From an uncultured Lachnospiraceae bacterium (GTDB lineage: Bacteria; Bacillota; Clostridia; Lachnospirales; Lachnospiraceae), in contig CAJTMC010000070.1 of assembly GCA_910577115.1 (NCBI GenBank), forward strand, positions 1 through 12,326: a DNA stretch of 12,326 bases, written 5' to 3'. Position 1 is the stretch's first letter; every line of letters starts with the position of its first letter. A program made the translations under genes and the position numbers. Shown piece after piece: positions 6,175 to 12,067 of this stretch. The notes under the pieces were generated by a model that was given only the letters and a program-made list of their open reading frames with translations, was not told the DNA's origin and did not search any database.

Positions 6175-6519
6175 TAGTGTTGGATGGTCTTGCTTACGCA
6201 TCAAATCTAGCAGATAACGAACCATAGGAAGCAAGTCATGAGCTTCCTGTTCTGTGCAGTCATTTAGCAGAGTTAAGAGCTTTTGAAGGCTAGGAGATAT
6301 ATTCTCCTTATATGGATAGAAAATTCTGTCAGCCGGTATCTTCAGATATGTAATTAAAGGATAAAGCACCTCAAATTTCGGATTTCCACGTCCGGCTTCG
6401 ATGTTCAATATGGTGCGTTGATCCAGATTAAGAATTTCTGCCAGCTTTTCCTGTGAAAGACCGAGTTCTGTACGGGCTTCACGTACTGCGTTGGCAAGAT
6501 TTTGTTTTATATCCTGCAT
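6172..6519 (-). CDS. XRE-family (Cro/cI-type) transcriptional regulator 2
   Basis: Regulator of 115 residues. The HTH_3 domain spans about 5-62: LSQEKLAEILNLDQRTILNI contains the helix-turn-helix and EAGRGNPKFEVLYPLITYLKI completes the fold. The C-terminal part (about 75-112) is leucine-rich and helical and may serve oligomerization. The start at 6519 has GAGGTG seven bases upstream. The order NP.FE.LYP.I..L.I.A..IF.P is shared with the XRE protein at 5475-5840, so the two are paralogues of one subfamily that now stand in tandem with a kinase stump between them. They may control the element's transfer genes or their own transcription. No operator palindrome was seen. Confidence 0.88.
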   Translation of the reverse strand: MQDIKQNLANAVREARTELGLSQEKLAEILNLDQRTILNIEAGRGNPKFEVLYPLITYLKIPADRIFYPYKENISPSLQKLLTLLNDCTEQEAHDLLPMVRYLLDLMRKQDHPTL

Positions 6520-6604
6520 TGTAATTCACCTCGGTAGTAGTTTACATTACACATCGACAGGAGTGAATTGCATTAGAATACAGAGTGAATATGGAGTACA
6601 ATAC

Positions 6605-6694
6605 ATGATAAAACAAAAGTGGAAAATACGAGAAAATAGAATATCAGTAGATAGAGCAGCAAGAGCTTACTACACATATCAAGGTGTATCGTAA
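6605..6694 (+). CDS. Possible 29-residue small protein
   Basis: ATG 6605 has GGAG eight bases upstream and opens a frame of 29 residues rich in basic and aromatic side chains (ending DRAARAYYTYQGVS). Its stop codon lies in the stem of the strong terminator at 6681-6729. Ribosome site, frame and terminator together resemble a real small gene, or the 3' end of a larger lost one. I do not recognise the sequence, and no clear promoter is present upstream. Confidence 0.28.
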   Translation: MIKQKWKIRENRISVDRAARAYYTYQGVS

Positions 6695-6729
6695 CGAAGT
6701 GAAAAACTTCAATGCGATACACCTTTTTT
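6681..6729 (+). terminator. Strong rightward terminator before the relaxase 3' end
   Basis: AAGGTGTATCG (6681-6691) and CGATACACCTT (6715-6725) make a perfect 11-bp outer stem, GAAGT (6696-6700) and ACTTC (6706-6710) an inner one, and the arm runs into six T (6724-6729). The T run is on the plus strand, so the purpose is to end a rightward transcript from 6520-6680 and keep it out of the antisense of the relaxase gene. Confidence 0.75.
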
Positions 6730-6740
6730 GATGGGCAAAA

Positions 6741-8144
6741 TTAGAGTGTAGTTTGGTCTTTTTTCGGTTTTCTGTCATTAGACTGCTGAACTGACGAACT
6801 ACGGTTCAGATATTGATTCAGATTATCTAATTTTCTGTTGAGAGCATGGATTTCTTTCTCAGCAGATTTATAGGTTTTCTGTAAGGTTTCTTTCTTGGAA
6901 TACAAAGAATTGTATTCGTTACGGAGCTTTTCAATATCAAGCGTTTTAGGGCTGATTCCAAGACGTTTTAGCATATTTTCTGCACCGTCATGGAGCAGAA
7001 GTTCTGTTTCGTGACTTCGCAGGTAAGCATCCGGATTTTTAGATTTCTGATACCGGACATGATAGATATGATTGGACTGATATTGTTCGGCATATTTCAA
7101 AATCTGTCCTAAATCCTTTAATTGATGCTCGGTTTCAACAAGACTGTTTCGTGCAGTTTTGGCAAGAACCGACTTAGTAGCAAGCTGTTTTTTCAGCTCG
7201 GCAATGGAGCCTGTTTCATTGTAACTGCTGGCAGCAATTTTTAGGTTTTGGATGTCCGCCCAATGCTTCAGCCCGGGACTTTGTTCAAACTTTTCTTCCG
7301 AGGTGTCAATGAGCTTTTTGGAAGAATAATCTTTGACAAGCTGCTTCTTTCTTGTAGGAAATGGAATACGCTTTTTAGGCTGTGTCAATGCCTTTGCTTC
7401 GATCCGCTCCTTAATTCGTTCTTTGGTGTATTCCGCACCTAAAGAGCTGGCTCTGCCACGGATAAAATGCTCACGGTCAAGTGGTCGGAAAGAGATATAT
7501 TTTAAAGATTTTTCATCAAAGGTTTCGCCTTTTATCTCATATCCTTTGGCACGGATAAGGTCAAGAAAGTCCTCATAAGTATCAGCAGTTTGGATAGCTT
7601 CGTCAATGTCATTTTTGAGTGTGGTTTTCCATGAAGTTTTGTCTTTCCCGGCAAGCCACTCTTTATATTTTTTGCCATACTGATTTGCCGGCGGGATAAC
7701 GGATAGCTGATGCTCGGAACACAACTCATCATTTAAGTGTCGGATGTGATAATAGGTCTTTTTACAATCGTGATATTTTTCATGATTGATGTTATCTGCA
7801 GCACAGAAAATGATGTGGTTGTGAACGTGTCCTTTGTCAATGTGAGTAGCCACAATGTAAGAGTATTTTCCTTCCAGCAGTTTGTCGGCAAGCTCTATAC
7901 CGATTTGATGAGCTTCCTTATAAGATACTTCTCCGGGCATAAATGCCTGTATTAGATGAAAGGCTTTGTTTGGGTCTGCCTGATTGGTTTTTGACAGGGC
8001 AAACTTGAAATCAAAAGCAGCAGTTTCCGGACTGCATCCAAAGGAAGAAATGAGAATGCTTTCATCTGTCTTTGCAGGGTTGCAGATGTAATCTACTGCT
8101 TTATTGACGGTTGCTTGGATAGCATGGATTTTTGTGATTGCCAT
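6741..8144 (-). CDS. Relaxase/mobilization nuclease (MOB_P-type, PF03432-like)
   Basis: DNA-nicking relaxase of 467 residues that would cut one strand at the transfer origin and lead it into a recipient. The N-terminal MAITKIHAIQ..VNKAVDYI has the candidate catalytic Tyr19. Motif III reads HIDKGHVHNHIIFCA (from 101), with His106, His108 and His110 as probable metal ligands. The relaxase domain covers about 1-240. The rest, especially 310-455, is charged and heptad-like (probable coiled coil), and may bind the coupling protein or MobC. The start overlaps the end of mobC by 52 bases; AAAGGAG lies 14 bases upstream, rather far, so coupled translation from mobC is likely. No type IV secretion or coupling-protein gene is visible, so the element appears mobilizable rather than self-transferring within what can be seen. 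Confidence 0.93.
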   Translation of the reverse strand: MAITKIHAIQATVNKAVDYICNPAKTDESILISSFGCSPETAAFDFKFALSKTNQADPNKAFHLIQAFMPGEVSYKEAHQIGIELADKLLEGKYSYIVATHIDKGHVHNHIIFCAADNINHEKYHDCKKTYYHIRHLNDELCSEHQLSVIPPANQYGKKYKEWLAGKDKTSWKTTLKNDIDEAIQTADTYEDFLDLIRAKGYEIKGETFDEKSLKYISFRPLDREHFIRGRASSLGAEYTKERIKERIEAKALTQPKKRIPFPTRKKQLVKDYSSKKLIDTSEEKFEQSPGLKHWADIQNLKIAASSYNETGSIAELKKQLATKSVLAKTARNSLVETEHQLKDLGQILKYAEQYQSNHIYHVRYQKSKNPDAYLRSHETELLLHDGAENMLKRLGISPKTLDIEKLRNEYNSLYSKKETLQKTYKSAEKEIHALNRKLDNLNQYLNRSSSVQQSNDRKPKKDQTTL

Positions 8145-8434
8145 ACCTGTTTCATCAGCTCCTTTACTTCTTTTACATCGGCTTCGTAGACATTGCCCGT
8201 AGCGTTCATACGCTTGGCAATCTGGTTTAAATTGTTCCCGATGCGAGAGAGGATTGTGTTGTATTCCCGTAGGTGTTCATAGTTTACATCATAGACATAT
8301 CCGTACAAAATCAGATGCCGGATAAAGGCGGATTTGCTTTTCATATTGGAGGCTTTCCACTTCTGTTCTAGGATGTACTGTTCATCATCGCTTAGATATA
8401 TTTTCAATTCATTTTGTCTTTCTCTTTTTGCCAT
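8093..8434 (-). CDS. mobC: Mobilization accessory protein MobC
   Basis: Relaxosome protein of 113 residues. The N-terminal part (about 8-50) resembles a ribbon-helix-helix DNA-binding domain (LKIYLSDDEQYILEQKWKAS followed by SKSAFIRHLIL). The C-terminal MobC motif LSRIGNNLNQIAKRMNATGN (about 63-82), then DVKEVKELM, is diagnostic. It should bind the transfer origin and help the relaxase open DNA. The start at 8434 follows purine-rich AAGGGAAAGGGCAAGGCA. The gene directly precedes and overlaps the relaxase gene, the usual order. The non-coding DNA upstream (8435-8640) is where its binding site is expected. Confidence 0.92.
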   Translation of the reverse strand: MAKRERQNELKIYLSDDEQYILEQKWKASNMKSKSAFIRHLILYGYVYDVNYEHLREYNTILSRIGNNLNQIAKRMNATGNVYEADVKEVKELMKQVWQSQKSMLSKQPSIKQ

Positions 8435-8539
8435 TGCCTTGCCCTTTCCCTTTCTTATTTATGAAGAAAATTTTCTGATATGCCGTATCCGGCGGTGTGT
8501 TTTTGAATGTAAAAATTCAGAAATTCCCGTGGAGTAATT

Positions 8540-8640
8540 GCTGAGTTTTGGAGTGCAAAGGGGGTCAGGGGGGATATGCCCCATGCAAGCCAATTTTTTC
8601 AAGTTTCTACTTGGAAGAAACTTTGGAAAATTGCGCGAAC
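8540..8640. other. Candidate transfer origin (oriT) region
   Basis: This stretch lies just upstream of mobC and has no convincing gene. It holds a G-rich block GGGGGTCAGGGGGG (8560-8573) and an interrupted inverted repeat in two nested parts: CAATTTT/AAAATTG (8591-8597 and 8627-8633) around AAGTTTC/GAAACTT (8601-8607 and 8617-8623). Inverted repeats next to mobC are typical of oriT sites. The nick position cannot be told from sequence, so this is inference from position and structure. Confidence 0.4.
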
Positions 8641-8940
8641 AATGAGCCATGCGAGAATGCTTGCATTCTCATTTGGCGAATGTCGCGACAGCAATCGGTG
8701 AAGCCGATTTGCGGGCCTGTGAGGGAACACAGGCAGTGCTTGCTATCTTTGGCAAATTGCCCGCAGGGAATTTGCGAGTTTTAGGCTGCATAGGCAGCCT
8801 GTCCAAAACTCATACGGGCGTTACCGCCCATTTATGGACAGCGTCCGGCTGTCCGGCTTCGGAGAACGGCATAGGTAATAAAAAAACTGCCACGGTTCAC
8901 AGCAGGCATCAGATGCCCGTGAAGCTCCATAGCAGTTTGT
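8591..8940. other. Hairpin-dense non-coding region
   Basis: About 350 bases with no supported gene but a chain of stems. They are AAGTTTC/GAAACTT (8601-8623), GAGAATGC/GCATTCTC (8653-8670), the palindrome TGTCGCGACA (8681-8690), AATCGG/CCGATT (8693-8709), GCCTGTG/CACAGGC (8715-8734), GCAAATT..CCC/GGG AATTTGC (8752-8775), GAGTTTT..GGCTGC/GCAGCC..AAAACTC (8776-8811), GGGCG/CGCCC (8816-8829), GGACAGC/GCTGTCC (8836-8854), and a nested stem at 8884-8938. Open frames here are incidental. Single-strand origin, extended oriT or structured RNA are the options. Confidence 0.65.
8880..8938 (-). terminator. Leftward terminator-like nested hairpin
   Basis: AAACTGC (8884-8890) pairs with GCAGTTT (8932-8938). 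Inside, TTCAC/GTGAA and GGCAT/ATGCC form a second stem. On the minus strand the last arm runs into seven T (plus-strand A run 8880-8886). It would end a leftward transcript, yet no minus-strand gene is seen upstream at 8940-9160, so it may be part of a structured RNA or DNA unit. Confidence 0.4.
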
Positions 8941-9076
8941 GTGTCTTTTTATGAATTTGTGATTTTATCCATAAAAGATTTTAGCAACCAGAAGCTGCAA
9001 AGTCAATAAGAGAAAGCAGGAGAGAAAAGAGTATTTATTTTGGGATAAGTTGAGTTGATTGTATCAAAAGCGGTTG

Positions 9077-9125
9077 CGGAAAAAAGCCTATTTTAATATG
9101 AAAGGTTTTTTCCGGTTCGTTTTTT
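9077..9125 (+). promoter_or_regulatory. Possible attenuator hairpin before the HTH gene
   Basis: CGGAAAAAA(g)CCT (9077-9089) pairs with AGGTTTTTTCCG (9103-9114), 12 bp with one bulged G. Five bases later come six T (9120-9125). It stands 40 bases before the ribosome site of the small HTH gene. It may terminate or attenuate a leader transcript; the gap before the T run makes this uncertain. The rest of 8941-9163 shows no clear gene or promoter. Confidence 0.3.
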
Positions 9126-9163
9126 ACAATGAGATTGGAGAATTTACAGAAAGGAGGTAAAGC

Positions 9164-9493
9164 ATGAATACGGCAGATCGCAGAGCTGAAATAATAAATA
9201 TTCTGCTTGTCAGACGTCGCATTACGGCGAAAGAACTGGCAGACGAATTTAGTGTTACGGTTCGCACAATACAAAATGATATTCAGGCTTTATCTCTTGG
9301 TTTTCCAATTTATACGAAACAGGGAGGCGATGGTGGAATTTTTGTGGGAGAGAATTATAAGCCATACATGAATACGCTGACTCCTCTTGAACTCAAAGTT
9401 TTACAGGAAATGTATGAACTGGCAGAGGGGATACATAAGAAAGTTTTATTTCAGGTTATCTGCAAGTATGGACCGGATAAGCAGGAACTCTAA
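9164..9493 (+). CDS. Small DeoR/HTH_11-type DNA-binding protein
   Basis: A 109-residue protein with an excellent ribosome site (AAAGGAGG, six bases before ATG). Residues 5-50 form a DeoR/HTH_11 winged helix: RAEIINILLVRRRITAKELA, then EFSVTVRTIQNDIQAL with the recognition helix. The wing is about QGGDGGIFV (53-61). Larger family members carry a sensor (WYL or sugar-binding) domain of 200 or more residues; here only a short helical tail (70-109) follows and a terminator comes right after the stop, so it is a stand-alone HTH protein or a truncated one. Close to the integrase and just past the structured region, it may control excision or transfer. The target is unknown. Confidence 0.85.
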   Translation: MNTADRRAEIINILLVRRRITAKELADEFSVTVRTIQNDIQALSLGFPIYTKQGGDGGIFVGENYKPYMNTLTPLELKVLQEMYELAEGIHKKVLFQVICKYGPDKQEL

Positions 9494-9508
9494 TCTTGTC
9501 ATTCCGCT

Positions 9509-9568
9509 AAAGCACATAATTTTTACAACACCGTTCATAGCAGACGGAAGTGTGCTTATGTGCTTTTT
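9509..9568 (+). terminator. Terminator of the HTH gene
   Basis: AAAGCACATAA (9509-9519) and TTATGTGCTTT (9556-9566) form a perfect 11-bp stem, with T continuing to 9568. The loop of 36 bases may itself fold. It starts 15 bases after the stop at 9493. Confidence 0.65.
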
Positions 9569-10015
9569 GGGCTGATAAGTCCAGAGTTGATTTTATCCAA
9601 AATGCAGGCAGGAGCCTGTGAATGTACCTTGACAATTTCATATACAAATGCGTACAGGACGTGTGGAATATGTGGAGCCACTATGCGGACACGCCAAGAG
9701 ATACCTGCTTTCCTTTATAGAGAAGGTTCATACGAAGGAATACTGAAATCTGGTATTGAAGTTAAGGTAAGTAGCGAGAGATGTCTGGCAAAATGTGCAG
9801 CAGTTGCACGGGGCAAAGATACATATTTTTGATAATGATACTTCCGGAGAAATCCGGTCAATTTGGATGACGGTGCGATACCGATGTGGGCAGAGTAATG
9901 ACCTGCCACCTGTATGGATTTTTTGTTATCTGTTGATGAGAGATAGGAGCATGGGTTCCTGTTTGTCATGGGCAGATAAAGTGCTGCCTATTTTATTAGG
10001 AAAGAGGTGATAGTT
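9569..10015 (+). other. Stretch without a confident gene, possible degraded coding DNA
   Basis: About 450 bases that hold only weak frames. One frame from ATG 9622 has GGAG seven bases upstream but runs just 32 residues. Another, open to 9830, gives a cysteine-rich peptide that I do not recognise. In that same frame, after two stops, 9839-9898 reads YFRRNPVNLDDGAIPMWAE and a stop, which looks like a true protein end more than chance. This suggests a decayed gene. A small hairpin GGCAG/CTGCC (9971-9988) with a TA-rich tail precedes the next gene. Confidence 0.3.
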
Positions 10016-10204
10016 GTGGAGCGAATGAAAAATGGAAAGAGGTTTGTTCGCTACAAAGAGGGAGCAGAAATGTATAGTATGTGCCAGAGCAAGTTTGAGC
10101 AGATGGCAAAGGATGCAAAGGCAATCTATAAGGTAGACAAGCTGGTGCTTGTAAACTGCGATATTTTTGAGGAATATTTGGAAACCTTCAGATTGTATGT
10201 GTGA
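10016..10204 (+). CDS. DUF6462-like small protein (excision-linked)
   Basis: A 62-residue protein. The pattern GKRFVRYKEGAEMYSMCQSK, then FEQMAKDAKA, then YKVDKLVLVNCDIFEEYLETFR matches the DUF6462 family as I know it, small proteins found next to integrases in Clostridia mobile elements. The fold resembles a helix-turn-helix or excisionase-like domain (short N-terminal strand, MYSMCQSKFEQMAKDA as the helical pair). I start it at GTG 10016, which has AGAGGTG six to seven bases upstream; GTG 10007 overlaps that site, and ATG 10025 lacks one. Its place before the RHH and integrase genes suggests a role in directing excision. That is inference; no biochemical function is established to my knowledge. 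Confidence 0.75.
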   Translation: MERMKNGKRFVRYKEGAEMYSMCQSKFEQMAKDAKAIYKVDKLVLVNCDIFEEYLETFRLYV

Positions 10205-10240
10205 TGATTTTTATTCAAGGGATTTTGCAGTAGAAAACAC

Positions 10241-10268
10241 TTGACTTTTCGTATACGAAAAGTATAAT
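10241..10268 (+). promoter_or_regulatory. Strong promoter with 20-bp palindromic operator for rhh-int
   Basis: TTGACT (10241-10246) and TATAAT (10263-10268) are 16 bases apart, the best sigma-70-type promoter in the window. The spacer is filled by a perfect 20-bp palindrome ACTTTTCGTATACGAAAAGT (10244-10263) that overlaps both boxes. A protein bound there must block polymerase. The RHH protein encoded 32 bases downstream is the natural candidate repressor (inference). The promoter also shows that translation cannot begin at ATG 10267, which lies in the -10 box. Confidence 0.8.
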
Positions 10269-10299
10269 GGTATATAGAAGTGATTGGAGGTGCATACGG

Positions 10300-10494
10300 A
10301 TGGCTAAAATGGGTAGACCAAAATCTGATGCCCCAAAGCTGAATACATTAAGTGTAAGGGTAACAGATAGCGAGCTGCAAAAGCTAAAGGAATATGCGGA
10401 CAGTCACGGAATGACCATAACTCAATTATTGCATACAGGTGTTGATTTATTACTTAGGACACCGGATGCAGAGGTGCAAAATCTCTTTCCTTGA
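10300..10494 (+). CDS. Ribbon-helix-helix (CopG/Arc-like) DNA-binding protein
   Basis: A 64-residue protein with a basic N-terminus (MAKMGRPKSDAPK), a ribbon strand (LNTLSVRVT, 15-23), helix 1 (DSELQKLKEYADSHG) and helix 2 (TITQLLHTGVDLLL). The form fits the RHH fold, which dimerizes and reads operators with its beta ribbon. The start ATG 10300 has GGAGG nine bases upstream. The frame is open to ATG 10267, but that codon lies inside the -10 box. The gene is followed after 14 bases by the integrase gene, so both share one transcript. It probably represses its own promoter through the palindrome at 10244-10263 and so limits integrase supply. It might also act as an accessory factor at the attachment site. 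Confidence 0.82.
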   Translation: MAKMGRPKSDAPKLNTLSVRVTDSELQKLKEYADSHGMTITQLLHTGVDLLLRTPDAEVQNLFP

Positions 10495-10508
10495 AGAAAG
10501 GAGTAGAG

Positions 10509-11747
10509 ATGGCAAAAGCAAGAAAAGACAACAAAGGCAGAGCATTACGGAAGGGGGAATCCCAGAGAACGGATAATACATATGTATATACTTACACTGA
10601 TCCGTTCAAGAAACGCAGATTTGTATATGCCAAAGATTTGCAGACACTAAGACAAAAAGAAGCAGATTTGATAAAAAATCAGCTTGATGGATTAGATGTT
10701 TATGTAGCTGGTAGTGCGACTTTGAATTTTGTATTTGACAGGTATATGTCAACGAAGTATGACTTACGCAAGACAACACGTTCCAATTACAATTATATGT
10801 ATGACCATTTTGTAAGGGACGGATTTGGACAGAGAAAAATTGGAGAGATAAAGTATTCCGATGTAATGTATTTTTATTACTATCTGTTGAATGAGAAAGA
10901 CTTGCAGGCAAATACAGTCGATACAATTCATACGGTGCTTCACCCTACATTTCAGTTGGCAGTGCGTGACGGAATAATCCGCACAAATCCTTCTGATGGT
11001 GTCATGGCAGAAATCAAAAGAAAAGCAGGGAAGAACAAAGGCATTAGACACGCTTTGACGGTAGAACAGCAGAGGGCTTTTATGAATTATACCGCAAACA
11101 ATCCAATCTTTTATCATTGGCATCCATTATTCACAGTTTTATTGGGAACCGGATGCAGAATTGGAGAAGTGATTGGATTAAGGTGGGAAGATTTGGACTT
11201 TGAAAACCGTCTTATCAATATCAATCATAGCGTGACCTATTATGCCAGAGAGGGCAGTAAAACACGCAAGTCAGAATTTGCGGTGTCACTTCCAAAGACA
11301 GAAGCGGGTATCCGGACTGTTCCGATGATGGATGCGGTTTACAATGCATTCAAAGAGGAATATGAGGTGCAGAAAGAAAATGGTTTCAACAGTACCGTGA
11401 TTGATGGTATGACAGGCTTCATTTTTTGTAACCGCTTCGGTAATATTCATAATCCACAGACTGTTAATCGGACGATTAAGAGGATCTTGGAGAACTATAA
11501 TGCTGAGGAAGTAGTCAATGCCAAAAAGGAGAGACGGCAGCCTGTTATTATCCCACATTTTTCCTGCCACCATTTACGGCATACCTTTTGTACGAGGTTC
11601 TGCGAAAAGGAAACAAACATAAAAGTCATTCAGGCTGTCATGGGACACGCTAACATCGAAACAACGATGGATATTTATGCGGAGGTCACAGACGCAAAGA
11701 AAAAAGAAGCAATAGAAAACTTATCACACAATCTTGATATATTTTAG
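10509..11747 (+). CDS. int: Tyrosine site-specific integrase, Tn916 Int type
   Basis: Recombinase of 412 residues that inserts and excises the element. Residues 10-60 match the Tn916-type arm-binding domain (RALRKGESQR, YTYTD, KRRFVYAKDLQTLRQKEADL). A core-binding SAM-like domain covers about 72-165 and the catalytic domain 180-405. Catalytic residues are Arg217 (TGCRIGEV), Lys263 (SLPKTEAGIRT), His354 and Arg357 (HHLRHTF), His380 (MGHANIETT) and Tyr390 (MDIYAEV). All are present, so it should be active. The start ATG 10509 has AAAGGAG five bases upstream; TTG 10491 is unlikely because it overlaps the RHH stop. The gene lies at the end of the element with attachment-like repeats after it, the normal arrangement. 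It is probably transcribed from the promoter at 10241. Confidence 0.96.
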   Translation: MAKARKDNKGRALRKGESQRTDNTYVYTYTDPFKKRRFVYAKDLQTLRQKEADLIKNQLDGLDVYVAGSATLNFVFDRYMSTKYDLRKTTRSNYNYMYDHFVRDGFGQRKIGEIKYSDVMYFYYYLLNEKDLQANTVDTIHTVLHPTFQLAVRDGIIRTNPSDGVMAEIKRKAGKNKGIRHALTVEQQRAFMNYTANNPIFYHWHPLFTVLLGTGCRIGEVIGLRWEDLDFENRLININHSVTYYAREGSKTRKSEFAVSLPKTEAGIRTVPMMDAVYNAFKEEYEVQKENGFNSTVIDGMTGFIFCNRFGNIHNPQTVNRTIKRILENYNAEEVVNAKKERRQPVIIPHFSCHHLRHTFCTRFCEKETNIKVIQAVMGHANIETTMDIYAEVTDAKKKEAIENLSHNLDIF

Positions 11748-11839
11748 GGAAGAGTCCTTAAAATTGAATGTGTGAATTACAACTACAAAATCATTGATTT
11801 ACTACTTAGTTACTACGAATTTTGCTTGCATGGTACTGA

Positions 11840-11983
11840 ATAATACATGATAATACGTTGCAGAGAGTTAGCAAATACGTGGTAATACTTCATAATAGGG
11901 AACAATACCTCTTCTTCTTGGGTATTCCCGACGATGAAGTCATTAGACAAAGAAAACCAGTAAAACAAAATGTTTACGGTTAG
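11840..11983 (+). pseudogene. Possible 3' remnant of the interrupted target gene
   Basis: One frame is open from 11840 to a TAG at 11981 and ends EQYLFFLGIPDDEVIRQRKP, then VKQNVYG. It has no start codon with a ribosome site, but a strong terminator follows 22 bases after the stop, as after a real gene. If the integrase target is the 3' part of a host or host-element gene, this would be its far side. I do not recognise the protein. The case rests on how protein-like the end is and on position. Confidence 0.25.
11841..11929. other. Candidate attachment region / integrase arm sites
   Basis: After the integrase stop lies a cluster of TAATAC-type repeats at 11841, 11851, 11883, with variants AAATAC (11873) and CAATAC (11903). 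Two longer direct repeats, AATACATGATAATACGTT (11842) and AATACGTGGTAATACTTC (11874), agree in 14 of 18 positions and are 32 bases apart. AATACC and GGTATT (about 11904-11926) make an inverted pair around TCTTCTTCTTG. Such repeats beside int fit arm sites and a core site. No matching copy was found at the left edge, so the other end lies outside the window. Confidence 0.4.
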
Positions 11984-12005
11984 AGGGAAGTAATTTCAGA
12001 TTAGG

Positions 12006-12042
12006 CGGTATAGCCCCAATTACAAGGGCTGTACCGTTTTTT
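12006..12042 (+). terminator. Rightward terminator after the integrase region
   Basis: CGGTATAGCCC (12006-12016) pairs with GGGCTGTACCG (12026-12036), 11 bp with one T-G wobble and a 9-base loop, followed by six T. It separates the element's rightward transcription from the convergent recombinase gene. A further stem GCGCTC/GAGCGC (12046-12060) lies between this terminator and the recombinase stop. Confidence 0.8.
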
Positions 12043-12067
12043 CTTGCGCTCAACGAGCGCATTTTCC

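Noticed and set aside
8591..8940. CRISPR array
   Set aside because: The repeated feature is folding, not sequence. No direct repeat of constant length and sequence recurs, and no cas gene is near.
8548..8954. Overlapping plus-strand frames of 78 and 101 codons across the hairpin region
   Set aside because: They have no good ribosome site and no recognisable domain, overlap each other in different frames, and their openness follows from the GC-rich inverted repeats.
9629..9658. TTGACA at 9629-9634 as a promoter
   Set aside because: At 16-18 bases downstream only GTACAG/TACAGG is found, a poor -10 box, and no gene follows closely.
9560..9832. A 90-codon frame with several cysteines, zinc-finger-like at a glance
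   Set aside because: It begins inside the terminator of the preceding gene, lacks a ribosome site, and the cysteine spacing fits no family I know. It was kept only as part of a possibly degraded stretch.
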